This document shows positions 18,607-29,830 of a DNA stretch of 42,374 nucleotides, in pieces. Within the stretch, counting starts at the first letter, position 1, and each line of letters begins with the position of its first letter. The stretch comes from Globomyces pollinis-pini. Its lineage: Eukaryota > Chytridiomycota > Chytridiomycetes > Rhizophydiales > Globomycetaceae. The DNA lies in assembly GCA_025399215.1 (NCBI GenBank), contig MU621237.1, positions 1 to 42,374 on the forward strand, read 5' to 3'. The notes below the pieces were generated by a model. The model was not told the origin of the DNA. It saw only the letters and a program-made list of their open reading frames with translations, and ran no database searches. A program made the position numbers and the translations under genes.

Positions 18607-21129
18607 TTACTCTGGTTTAAGATATAGGTCGTTTAGAGATGGTTCTCCATTGTAAACTTCTGCTAATCGAGACGGTCTTCTCAAAGATTTACGATGAAGT
18701 CCTCGTGGTCCAACTTTCATATCACAAATAATATCATTCATTTCTGATTGTATCACAGGTGTAATTTCATTATACATTTCAAGATTGATGGATGCTTCAG
18801 AAAATGGTTTCGATACTTCGGGTAATACACCATTATTGAATACACCAAAATCAAATGGAAATTTATCATTGTCATCATAACAACTTTCTTGTTCCTTTCT
18901 CTTTGCTATTATATGTAGTTCTTCTTTCACTTCATGATTACGTTCCAATACCACTTCTAACTGAGTACGAGTAAAAGTGATCAAGGTACATGTAGTTCGT
19001 GCAATCACAGTCACGGGAGCTTTAAACCCCTGTATTAACAAAGCTCTTTCTATTTTCAATTTAGCATTGATTATATCGTTACCTCCAAAATACATTCCAG
19101 ATGTCAAGATTAGTTTACCATCTATTGCAACTTCTCCACTTTTAATCATATACATAGTTTCCATTTTTGAATCTATATCAACAACAATATCTTTTCGCAA
19201 GTATAGACTTGATGAAGTTTCGAGACATAATTGTTTGAGGAAATTGGGATCCAGCCCTTCAAATATCCGTATTTGAGATAATAGTGCCAAAACTGGCTCT
19301 TTCACTGACTAATCATTAGCACAGAGTACTATTACCATCTTCAAATTAGAATTCAATTTTCCATAAATCAATTGTTCATCAACTTAAATGTCAAGAATAT
19401 CATCTTACAGTATCTTCCATCTGGAAACTTTGCACTGTAATATTTCCCAATTCTCTTTTTTGTTTGTTTGTTTTGTTGTTTGTATATTGAGTATTCATGT
19501 ACTTCTTCTCTTCTCATGGCAAAGAGTTTAACTGGCCTTTAAATTAATCAATTCTACTTATTATACCTATCTAGCTCTGTTAAGTAAGTTGCCAAGATGG
19601 TGACAAATAGAATTTGAAAAATGTGCATGAACCCATAGTTTAAGAGTATAACCCATGCTGGGAATTCCCTAGATATTAAATACTTGTCATACTGTTTGGA
19701 TATACTTTTAATGTAGAATCGCGTCATATGGTCCAAGTAATAGTCTCCAAACGCTACCGAGTTTGTGTGATTTTCTGAGTAAATGTGATATGTAACAGCA
19801 AAATGTCTACAGTAAGATAGAATTCAATTACAAATATATCAGCTTGCACATGAATACCTTGAAGGCCACAACCAACATACTATCCGTGTTGAATTTACTC
19901 GATATTTTTTTAATTGACAACCACCAATAAATTTTCCGATTATCAAACAGTCGAAATATACACAAAGCATGTAGAAAGCACCAGTAATGGTTTTGTCCTC
20001 CTAAAATTAATTGGACTAATATCCAAGGGAAACCGGTTAGAAAGTCAATGACAAACAATATTGACTTTGTATACTGTCGAAAGGTAGCCCAACAACTTGC
20101 ATCCAGATCAATATACCTATTTGGACATGCTGTGCAGAGTATTACACCAGTATGTAACATTGTAAAAACACTCGCAGTAAACGATAAGAAAGTGAGCAAT
20201 TGATAATTGTAGGTTGCTAGTGAGTTTGGGATTTCAATAAATAGAATCAATAAAATAATATTGTGTATTGTATTGACAATAGTGATTCCAAACGATTCAG
20301 AATGAAATTTCACCTTATGAATCAATTCTGCCGTCTGATCTACTAATTCTTTAGAATCTAATCTTTGTGAGTCTTTTTTAAACCAGATATTTGTAGAGAA
20401 TATATGATGCTCCTTTAACATTGGAAGGTCTGGAATGTAATCGGGAATCAAGTGATCTTCTGTTGGTGGCATTAATTTTTGAGTAATTAACTTTACAGAA
20501 TTTCTTATTGAAGTTATACTTTGCCTTTTTAGAGCATTTAATGAATCATTTCTTATATCTTTATCTGAAAAGTTACTGATGTTTCGTGTAATGACTGATA
20601 ATCTTGCAGTTAATGATTTTCTATTCTTCTTTGCGCTGTTAAAGGAAGATTCTGAGTTATTGCTGCCAATTGACGATTCATTTTCAATAGGATTATTGAA
20701 GGACTTATTTTTTGTAATCTTTGGTGAAGAAAATGGACTCGCGTTTTCAACTAACTTTCCTTTCAAAAGCGGTTTTTCTATTTTTGAATTCATTCCATTT
20801 TGCTCATTTGATGGGTGATGATTATTACTGTTTGAGAGATTAGTATCGTCACTCGCACTGTTACGGGTTGAATCTGAGTTTACATTACTGTTGAACCCTT
20901 CATTTCCAGCACTTTTTGATTTTGAAATAGATTTTCGTGGAATTTTTAATGATTCTGGTTTGGGGATTTCTTTTTTGGATTCATTCAAGTCCATTTTTTT
21001 TATATCATTCAACATTGCTTGTAACAAAAGTCTGGTTTTTGGCAATTGGGATGATATTGCCTTTAAATGCATCTCTTGTTCTTCGAGAAGCAACCGTGTA
21101 TTGTTGGTAGTTTCAAATATATCTTTCAT
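18607..21129 (-). CDS. Cyclic-nucleotide-gated channel relative without a recognisable selectivity filter
   Basis: Exons 21129-19832, 19806-19567, 19536-19409, 19382-19336 and 19308-18607 give 804 aa; introns are 25, 30, 26 and 27 nt. An in-frame 24-nt GT...AG segment at 19669-19692 may be a further intron. The N-terminal 200 residues are disordered, followed by six hydrophobic helices with channel-like S3-S4 (FVIDFLTGFPWILVQL, IFRLFDNRKIYWWLSIKKI). A C-linker follows (RIGKYYSAKFPDGRYFDEQL, assembled only by splicing), then a cyclic-nucleotide-binding domain (IFEGLDPNFLKQL, MYMIKSGEVAI, FGGNDII). In HCN/CNG channels cAMP or cGMP shifts pore opening. Here the S5-S6 region has no GYG or similar filter sequence, and the phosphate-binding cassette is loosely conserved (APVTVIARTTC). 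Confidence 0.75.
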
Positions 21130-21198
21130 GTTTGTAAGAAACGCGACAATTGAATTGTAACAAACTCGAAAATTAAATTTTTTATTGGCATTTATAAT

Positions 21199-22317
21199 TT
21201 AGTCCGATTTCCCTGAGTGTGACAAGACCTGTAACCTGGACAACAATTGGACAGCACTAAACCCAGGATTCTTTACATGTCTAGTTTGTTCAACTTCAAT
21301 TTTGCGAAAAGATAACATTGTCAAATTTTGAAAATCCGATTCAATGGAATTTGGTGTCAACTTTTTTGTATTTGTTTGAAGTAATGAACAGTTACGATCA
21401 AATCCATTACTCAAAGACTCTCTAGGTGGATTATAATCGGTTGTTTTGAATGGGGTAAGTAAGTTAGACAAACTGGGTGTTTGTTTCTTCGTTTCTTTGA
21501 TATATCGATTGATCCGTGCGTATGGCCGAATATCGTAATAGATAGGGAATGTCGCTGTTGGATACTCAGCTAAATTCGTGGGATTGTTCTTTTGAAATAG
21601 CGAAGGGCTGGATGTTGAGTCAATTAGAAATCCTTTTGGGGCCCGTTTTTGTACTGGTTTCTCCAGTTGCAAGTTATGTAAAAATACAGGGGTAGTAGTA
21701 CGCTACATGTATTAGACATTGATTAAGTTTACATCAGTGTAGGATTCTGGTATCTGAAAATGTTGCATCTCAGGAAAGTAAGATATGAGTGAGCGCATGC
21801 TGTCCATACAAACTTGAGAATCCGGCACTCCAATGGATAGTGAGTAATTACTGGTAGTTTTAGGTTGATTTGGTTCATAAGGGTATTCATCTTTCTTTTT
21901 GCTCTTGACAAACATGGGAGTTTCCGGCTCCCTTAAAAATATGATTACTAACATTAAATATTGATTTATATATACCATCACTAGCTAATACACTATTCGC
22001 GTGCTGTATTTTAGCAATCTCAGATTGCAGGCGAAAAATTGGAGCATTTTTTGGCAATGTTATGATAAAGTCGTGTGTTTTCTGAAATCCAAATTGCATT
22101 ATTCTTAACGTTACCAATGGATCTTTTTTCTTTGCATTTAATTCTCTCTTTACTTTATCAGCAAATTCCGCAAATTGAGTGTCATCTTCAATCATCCCTA
22201 CATTTTAATAAACTCAAAAGTACCAGGCCACACTCTTGGCATTGGGACGAAAGGGGTTGCAGTTGTATCTTTAGATTTCCCCTTTGCTTTTCGTTTTGAT
22301 TTTTGTTTCTTTGCCAT
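21199..22317 (-). CDS. Conserved-looking protein of unknown function (four exons)
   Basis: Exons 22317-22224, 22197-21976, 21947-21733 and 21702-21199 give 344 aa; introns are 26, 28 and 30 nt. The start MAKKQKSKRKAKGKSKD is very basic. Splicing yields continuous, structured-looking sequence: PRVWPGMIEDDTQFAEFADK, LRIMQFGFQKTHDFIITLPK, LQSEIAKIQHANSVLASDV then IIFLREPETPMF. A Pro/Ser-rich C-terminal half follows with EYPTATFPIYYDIRPY, a motif style seen in axonemal and flagellar proteins. I do not recognise the family. It lies 69 bp upstream of the channel-like gene on the same strand. Confidence 0.65.
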
Positions 22318-22679
22318 TAACGTCAAATATCTGTCATGGGAATGTAATGGAGATATATCCGTGCCGTAACAAGACCAATAGAAAAACAGATCACCCTTTT
22401 AGGTATTTTTAGTATCCATATTCTAATTTAATTGGTTTCTTGTTAATTTCAAACACAGATACTTTTGAGTTAGTAACGTGTACAATGCAGATTATACAAA
22501 ACTCATCAGATCTGTTAACTCAATACACTCAATAACCGTCGCACATTGTATTTAATCTTGTACATGACCCACTTACTACGTCGTTTGGTCAAAACTCTCA
22601 TTTACCGTACACTGCGCCACAGTCACAGACTTGATTTCTTTAGGGTTAAAATCTTGTAATTAAAATCTCTGAATCGAGA
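22318..22679. promoter_or_regulatory. Divergent promoter region
   Basis: A 362-bp spacer between two divergent ATGs (22317 minus and 22680 plus). No TATA box or repeated operator-like element is evident. Confidence 0.4.
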
Positions 22680-23981
22680 ATGAAAAATGAGAATGAAACC
22701 GGAAGTCGGTATTCAATGGAACCACCTCCAGATACCGTTCTCAGACCATCAAAAATGGATTTACAAAGAAGAAAAACTGAGAAACCTCAACGTTCAACAA
22801 CTGTCCACTCAAAAAGTCCTGCCAGTTCTTCATTGGAAGATTTAAACAAAGAGAATACTTCTTCCATTCAAAAACCTATTTTAAAAAGAAAATCATTGGA
22901 TTTCAATTTCTTCAAAAAATCTACACCTTCAAATAATGCACCACCATTACCAAAGCGACCCAATGCACCACCATTACCGAAGAGGCCGGATGAAGCTCCA
23001 ATTCGAAAACAAAAATCATTTGACCTAAGTGCATTCAGAAATGGACTGGCGAGTATGAGAGAAGGAGTTGATACGTTTAAAGACGAATCCAAAATAGAAC
23101 CAAAATTTAAATCTTTCACTAAATCTGTGCAATCAATTGTGGACAAGGTAAAGGTCCAATTATCACCTGGAGAACCTGTGGATTTATCCTCATTGTCAGA
23201 ATACGAATTGGCAGCGTATTATTTCCGTTCCAGGCCTTTCTCATCTACTGTCACAATAACAAAAGATGATGAGCAAACTATATACTTTAGAGCTCCAAAT
23301 CAAGTGTTCTACCAGACTTTTGGAGATAAAATTTTGGGCAAAGGTGGCTATGGTAATCATCTATTCGGTAACTTTAAGGTGTTGTTCGACCTGCTAAAAA
23401 TCTTGTCACGGGTGAAATGGTAATAATGAAGTCTCTAATTTGTATTAGGTTGCTCTAAAATGCCTGAATAAGTACACTTCGAAAGATGATGCTCGATTGG
23501 AGGCCAAGATACACTCATTGATGGGTACTAGTGCTGGTCCTCCAATATTAGAATCTGGAAAGTGTTGTATTCCAATGAAATTAATCATTGGAAGAAAATT
23601 CGAGTCTGAACTATTAGGTATGTATTATTTTGCTTATATGGCTAGACCCGCTTTCAAAATTTGATATGCTTGATTTGTATAACCAATGCAAAATGTTGAT
23701 AGCGAAACTTCATTCATTGGGCTTCTACCATGGTAAATAAATAATATTGATTTGATTCAGGTGACACAAACACTGGCAACTTTATAGTGGATATGATGGG
23801 CCTTGTACATATGCTTGACTATGGAGAAACCCAGATGCACACTATGATGGATCATAAGCTAGGAGACTTCAAAAAGTTGGCTAGTAATGTGCTGGATGAG
23901 ACAAAGTTTCGGGAAGACTGTGATGAATTGCGGGAGATTGCAAAACTTGATTACCTTGATCCTGAGCAAAATCTGCCATGA
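22680..23981 (+). CDS. Atypical protein-kinase-like protein with HGD catalytic loop
   Basis: Exons 22680-23352, 23379-23419, 23449-23617, 23646-23732 and 23761-23981 give 396 aa; introns are 26, 29, 28 and 28 nt. The N-terminal 160 residues are basic and disordered, with APPLPKRP repeated. After splicing, residues of about 215-245 show a glycine-rich loop and beta3 lysine (LGKGGYGVVRPAKNLVTGEM then VALK). The catalytic loop is HGDTNTGNF, with metal-binding LDYGE in place of DFG. This HGD..N pattern is typical of atypical or lipid/aminoglycoside-type kinase folds rather than canonical HRD kinases. The core residues K, D, N and D are present, so activity is plausible. The substrate is unknown. 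The fold is short after the catalytic loop, with no canonical activation-segment APE. Confidence 0.75.
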
Positions 23982-24171
23982 TATTGTTATTTATAAATAT
24001 GAATTGTATTGATCCTATTACTTTTGCACTCAAATTTTTGTTTTAAAAATCGACATAATGTGAAGAAATAAGATTAGTTGCGAAAGCACTAGGTATTATG
24101 ATTAACCCCACTTTAGGTGAATTGAAATATGTTCAGCACATTCAGTATGTGATTGCAATTTGAATTCGTGT

Positions 24172-25260
24172 TTATTTGCGCACTAACCATGGATGATTTA
24201 AAACCTCTTGAACAGTTGGTCTCTTACATGGATCAAGATTTAACATCGCCAAACATAAGTCTTTGATCGTTTCTGACTCCAGAGTTGATAAATCCACTGT
24301 TTGGACTATTTCCAAGCTATTTCGAAATGGCAATCTATTCTTACACATAACAAACTTTTGCATTAACAAAATGGTTATATACCAGAGTAACACCCAATGA
24401 CCAAATATCAGCCGGCTTTCCTTCATACCATCCGATCTTTAAAGATTCCGGCGTAGTGTATTGGATAGAACCAACGACTCCTTGAAATGACTCTCCAGGT
24501 TTGGTGAATGAAGCCACGTCAAAATCAATCAGCTTTTATGTACCATTTAATAACTGTACTACATACCTTTGGATTTAGATTTGAGTCAATAACAATGTTT
24601 TCATCTTTCAAATCACGATGAATCATACCTTTGTCATGCATGTATTGAACACCAGTCATCATTTGGAGAAATATGTGCCGAATAATAGTTTCATTTAGTG
24701 GATGGTAAGTTGAAATGAAATCGAATAAATCTATTGTGGAAACATTCAACTTTGAGTTTTCTTGCAACAAAACATCCAACTTATCAGTTGGCGTATCTAC
24801 AGCACTACCGGCTTTTGGAAAGTTCCGGTGAAGATATGGACTGAGTTCAGCCGAGCCGGTGTCCCAATTTGCATCTGGATATTCCATAACGTGACAAAAA
24901 CCAGTATTGAATGTGAAGTAGTCCACAAACTTGATAATATTGGGATGATCACATTGACTCAAAATATTGACTTCTGCATTTTAGTCTTGCTGTTGCTTGA
25001 AATACTTACCTTGCGGAATTGATGTATCTATTCCCTGAAACCAATTGACAACTGACCTACAGAGTAAGAATGAATTCATAGTAACCGATTCGCTACAAAC
25101 TTGGCTAAATATAAGTAGATAGTATGTCGTTACCGATTTCAAACTTGTTGGTTCTTTTGTTCCAGACTTTAACAACAGAGCCGCGTCCTCCAATAGCAAT
25201 CAAGCTTCGCATTTCATAGGCATTCAAAAAAGATTCCGATAACGGGTCCCAAATTACCAT
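24172..25260 (-). CDS. PASK-like serine/threonine kinase domain protein
   Basis: Six exons: 25260-25134, 25104-25086, 25056-25010, 24973-24567, 24532-24383 and 24354-24172 (310 aa). Introns are 29, 29, 36, 34 and 28 nt. Motifs in order: GGRGSVVKVWN (loop), IAKFV (beta3 Lys, encoded in a 19-nt exon), PQEVNILSQCDHPNII, HRDLKDENIVI (the PASK-type catalytic loop), LIDFDVASF (DFD in place of DFG), SIQYTTPES in place of APE, DIWSLGVTLFVM, and a final HPWLVRK. PAS kinases couple nutrient status to glycogen and translation. No PAS domain is encoded here; the protein is a bare kinase domain. DFG-to-DFD and a modified APE raise the possibility of altered activity, though all phosphate-binding residues remain. 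Confidence 0.8.
25086..25104 (-). other. 19-nt microexon carrying the kinase catalytic lysine
   Basis: It is bounded by two 29-nt introns (25105-25133 and 25057-25085). Phase 1 entry and phase 2 exit yield the residues A-K-F-V-A-N, placing Lys in the conserved beta3 position before the PASK-like continuation. Skipping it would shift the frame and remove the ATP-anchoring Lys. Confidence 0.75.
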
Positions 25261-26024
25261 TTTTGTTTTCTGGTTTACCTAGGAATAAGCGTAACGAGTT
25301 AAAAATTTGTGCATAAATTCAAGCAAATTAAACAACTTGTATCAAACTCTGAGTTTAACGCTCCGATCTAAATAAACATATTCAGCCAAGCGAAGTGCTT
25401 GGCCGATACAGTCCTTTTACTAACATTGTTTTAAAAACCTGACAAGTAGTTACTCTTCAAATTTGTAAATAAGAGTATGATTATATGATGTGAATTCATA
25501 CATGTTGAGCTAAGACAAGGCGGAACATGTCAGATCGGAGAAACAATGACTAGATGTAAAATATATTTCGATCACCTTTTGCAAGATTTACCAAGTGTCC
25601 ATTTGAATGTTATATTCTTGATGTATCATTCCGAATTGATTAGTTGCAGTATTGAAATACATCCAAAGTACTTTGTAGTCTGAAATTCTTAACATAGGAT
25701 TAATTGTCAAAGGACACCAGTGCCATTGAAACTTTGCAACAATATTTTCGGATAAATCAGTATTTCATGAAACCGCCATGGACTCCAATTTTTTGATTCC
25801 CAAGGATTAAAAAAAAAACGGTCGGGTAAAACCGGTTAAACATTTCAAATATTAAAAGTTGTACCACCTGCCAATTGGGCGCAACAACAACTTTTTTCAT
25901 TTTAGTTGATATCGGCTAAAATATGATTAAAAAGATAAAATTTGAAAAATCAATTGAAAAGTTTGTATTATTATCGATGCACAAGGTAATCAGCTCTAGA
26001 TTTGATTCATAGAAAACTAAATTG
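25261..26024. other. Spacer with a perfect hairpin and one small open frame
   Basis: No gene is supported with confidence. A 7-bp perfect stem with 5-nt loop (GCCAAGC-GAAGT-GCTTGGC) lies at 25385-25403. A 45-codon ATG frame at 25546-25683 (plus) has protein-like composition (LLQDLPSVHLNVIFLMYHSE) and could be an exon of an unrecognised short gene; no splice chain was found for it. Confidence 0.35.
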
Positions 26025-26419
26025 ATGGCTGGTTCATCAAATGATACCAAGGGTATGTAGATATACGCTTTTTTAATCCATTAGAATACTGCGTTCAAAG
26101 GTTTACTGCCAAGGAAATGCATCCTACTGCTGTTAAAAGATACAAGATAAAAACAAATATCCCAAAGCCAAAGAAGAAAACCTCAAGTTTAGTATCCCCA
26201 AATTACAATCTAGATAACTCAAAGACATTTGAAGATCAAAAGTTATTGAACACTCAAAACCAAAATTACACGATCCAAAATACAGGAAGCACCATACCCT
26301 TTAGAAATGTTCAAACATTGCCTATTCAGATATCCATGCCAGCACGCCCTGAAACATACACATCTTCCATTCAGCTGTCACCTGTTGACAAACTATGGTT
26401 TGACTATTTCAAAATTTAA
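26025..26419 (+). CDS. Small basic protein, unknown (two exons)
   Basis: Exons 26025-26052 and 26085-26419 give 120 aa across a 32-nt intron in phase 1. The first exon (MAGSSNDTK) would be missed without splicing; the join EYCVQRFTAKEMHPTAVKRY looks natural. The middle is basic (NIPKPKKKTSS), the rest Asn/Gln/Thr-rich, ending KLWFDYFKI. No family is recognised. Confidence 0.55.
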
Positions 26420-26598
26420 ATAATGTAAATAAACGATTTGATGGTAACTCGTTTCATACTACCATATACTGGACAAAACTAAACAATGAGTGTACATTCC
26501 ACTTATAAATATGTAATTCTACTTATGCTTCTTGAAAGTGCAAAAAAAAACTATGTTTTGAATATATGCAGGGAAAATTTAATGATGTATTAAAACAA

Positions 26599-27156
<558 letters not shown>

Positions 27157-27389
27157 CTAAAACAGTTAGTAAATTTCCAACAGTTGGAGAGGGTATAAAT
27201 AAAAGGGTATAAGCCAGTCCGAGGAAAGGCCAATGCTCCACCAGGAACACAAGGCAAGTCATGAACACAAGTCAAGTCATTAGCCTTTCCTGCAAGACTA
27301 GCTTTATATCAAATTGATGTAAAGCGTCATTACCTTGTCAGAAAAGTGAAGAAAAATAACTTGGATTTCTCTTTAAATTATATTTTTTT
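27157..27389 (-). promoter_or_regulatory. Leader and promoter of the ubiquitin-eS31 gene
   Basis: Immediately upstream (27157-27181) is a candidate 25-nt leader intron with a TACTAAC branch motif. Further up are two GGGTATAA direct repeats (about 27191-27213), an inverted repeat GGAAAGGC / GCCTTTCC (about 27222-27290), and a duplicated GAACACAAG-CAAGTCAT block (27245-27280). These are candidate regulatory repeats for a ribosomal protein gene. Confidence 0.45.
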
Positions 27390-27976
27390 TTACTGTGGCT
27401 GGCATGCCTCTCGTTGATTGGTTGTAAAATTCTCCGATAAAACCGCAGTGGTCCTACCAACATTCAAAGAACTCTTGATGGTATGACCACCGTATTCTGC
27501 ATGTCTTAATTCATTAGGCAGCATACCTGTTGATTATTTATTAGCATTTTGAGGAAGTTTTACACCACAGACGCAAATAAAAATCTGAAATGAAGTACAG
27601 ACTAATTATGTATATTACCTAATATTTCAAACTCTAAGTCTAATACACTTAATATTTTCTTTCTCAGTTAATATGTTATAGTTTTGTATAGTATTCAGAA
27701 CACATGTGGTCCTAAAGAATTACAGATGTTTCCCAAAACGATTTCAGTGGAATTATTCCTGTACGCTAACCACCATAACAGAAACAGCGAAACGTGTATT
27801 TCCTTTTTACGGCCTTCATGTTGAGGTAATGGGCATTCTATAATGTCAATCTCATGAACAAAAGTTGTTCAATACCAATAGATGGGATTGAAAATATAGA
27901 ACACTAAATATATCCGCTTGTACTAATTGACTTCCTTAATTTCTTTGAATGGTGTATTTTGTTCTATGTAGACCAT
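27390..27976 (-). CDS. Six-exon microexon gene, unknown product
   Basis: Exons 27976-27932 (45 nt), 27903-27876 (28), 27837-27702 (136), 27662-27619 (44), 27584-27564 (21) and 27526-27390 (137) form one ATG-to-TAA frame of 136 aa. Introns are 28, 38, 39, 34 and 37 nt, all GT-AG with consistent phases (0, 1, 2, 1, 1). The product has helical, hydrophobic character: HVSLFLLWWLAYRNN, IVLGNICNSLGPHVKKIL, VLDLEFEILDFYLRLWCML, then a polar tail. None of its exons exceeds 46 codons, so the gene is invisible to long-frame scans. No family is recognised. The chain of five compatible introns argues against chance, but it was assembled by eye. Confidence 0.55.
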
Positions 27977-28374
27977 TGTAAATTGACTATTTCATAAAAT
28001 TGATATTGTATTTGTAAAAGGGACAACGTGATATTTTAGATACCCATCACCAAATTGCCGTTTTTGCCAAAACTTGGCAGTTGCAGTCAGGGGCTACATA
28101 GGAGAATTAGATATGCTATCAATTATTATATTATATGTTTTTCGTACACCGAACTTTGGTTGAGATCACCCATAAAATGTAAGTACCTAATTGCCCTTCA
28201 ATTATAACTTCTGTAAATTCACTCTAATCTTTCATTGTTCTATTAGGTTGAGTTGGTGGAACTTCAACTATTCTGCAGTTGCCATAATTCCGGAAAGGTA
28301 GGAAACGTGTTCTAGCAACGTGTTTAAATCAATGTCTATAAAACCTGGAAAAATAAACAGCTTCGATTATCGAA
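27977..28374. other. Divergent spacer upstream of the first phosphatase gene
   Basis: About 400 bp between the microexon gene (minus) and the first histidine phosphatase (plus). No exon chain or repeat is recognised; a TATA-like TCTATAAAACC lies at about 28335-28345, 30 bp before the ATG at 28375. Confidence 0.45.
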
Positions 28375-29732
28375 ATGAATTTCAATATAGTTTTGGCGTT
28401 ACTCTCATTGTATACAACCGCAAAATCCGATGATGACTTTAAGCTTTTGAAAAATTTGGGAACAAAAAGTCCTTATCCAAGTCCAGATTATGAAGAATAC
28501 GAGGGAAAGTGCAAACTGGTGCAAGTTCAGTTGTATGGTAGACATGGTGCAAGATATGCAACCAAAAGCAAATCGAAAGATATGTTCCAAGTCGCAAAAT
28601 ACTTAAGGGAAAATGCAGACAAAGTTAAAGATCCATATCTCGCCAATTTGACCATTCCTTTCCCTGAAGGGATTGACGGAGCACTAGCCCCAGTTGGTAT
28701 GTTCGACTCTCAATTTATTTTTAGGATTTAAAGATATGAAAAACTTCGGTGATCGGTTCAACAAGCGTTATAGTAAAGTGCTATCCCAAAAAGGAACTGT
28801 ATTATATTCCAGTATATCGGTAAAGAATTTCACCTAACGAAAGCCTCGCGTTGTAGACTCTGCTAAGTCATTTATGGATGGCTTTATGGGTGCCAGCGCT
28901 AACCTGGTTAATGTAACTGTGCTTAACAAAGATCTTGATGCAGATCTTAACCCTGGCGATGCTTGTTCTGAACATGCAAAGTTTGAGAACGAAACAGAAG
29001 CGAATTTATGGTCTGATATCTATTTAACACCAATATCTACTCGTCTTTCCAGCCAAATTGGAATTCCTATTGATACCAAACAATCATTTACCTTAATTGA
29101 CATTTGTGCAGCACAAGTTGGTTTATTGGGATATAAAAGAAATGAAGGAGTCTGTTACCTTTTCTCTGATGATGAAATTAGAGGCTACTCAATTGCTGAT
29201 AAACTTGAAAAATACTATACTCATGGATATGGGCAAGAAATTAATACCAAAATGATGTGCAGTGCTTGGACAGGATTAAGAAATGAGATTTTGAGAAGAC
29301 AAGAACTCAAGATAACCTATGCATTGCGATTTGGACAGTAACCATTGTTATTATTAATGAAATAGTGCTGAAACTATTATCCCATTGGTTAGCACTTTGG
29401 GACTATTCAAAGATGAAGTTGCACCTGTTGCTAGTATGACTTTCAACCAACTATTGAAACATAAGTTCAAAATCACAAAGATTAGTCCATTTCAGGCAAA
29501 CGTGGCATTCGAAGTTTATGATTGCGGTAAAGAGGGCAGTTCATTACGTGTCTTATTAAATGAAGAACCAATTAAAATTCCAGCACTGGAAAAATCTGAT
29601 GATGATTTGTATAATGTGGATGAGTTTTTCAAAGTATTTGGAAATTTATTAGACTGTAACTTTGATGAAGTCTGTAAGAATGAAAAGAAGACCTTTGGAG
29701 GGTGGAACAGAGTGTACTCACCTTTGAACTAG
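28375..29732 (+). CDS. Secreted MINPP-like histidine phosphatase, paralogue 1
   Basis: Exons 28375-28696, 28725-28819, 28844-29337 and 29366-29732 give 425 aa; introns are 28, 24 and 28 nt. The N-terminus is a signal peptide (MNFNIVLALLSLYTTAKS). The histidine acid phosphatase signature is YGRHGARYAT (phospho-His nucleophile), then SSISPRVVDSAKSF. The proton-donor motif FGHAETIIPL is present with the His codon split by the third intron (phase 2). HAE rather than HD is typical of the MINPP branch, which dephosphorylates phytate and other inositol polyphosphates. It has N-glycosylation sites (NLTIP, NVTV) and Cys pairs consistent with secretion. It is the first of three tandem paralogues. Confidence 0.85.
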
Positions 29733-29830
29733 TTTATCTGAGCACATTTCCTTAATAAAAAGACATTTCATCTGAAAATTAATATGACTTCCATGCACAT
29801 TAAGAATAGTTACAATATGACTAAATTATA

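Noticed and set aside
19807..19857. 51-nt intron in the channel-like gene
   Set aside because: The shorter 25-nt intron 19807-19831 keeps the coding S5 residues (KVFMCKLIYLHFAV) and fits local intron size.
21932..21975. 44-nt intron in the gene at 21199-22317
   Set aside because: It puts the next exon out of the coherent frame; the 28-nt intron 21948-21975 restores it.
25385..25403. Perfect 7-bp hairpin as a terminator or ncRNA
   Set aside because: An isolated hairpin in a eukaryotic spacer gives no grounds for a specific RNA gene; recorded only as a spacer feature.
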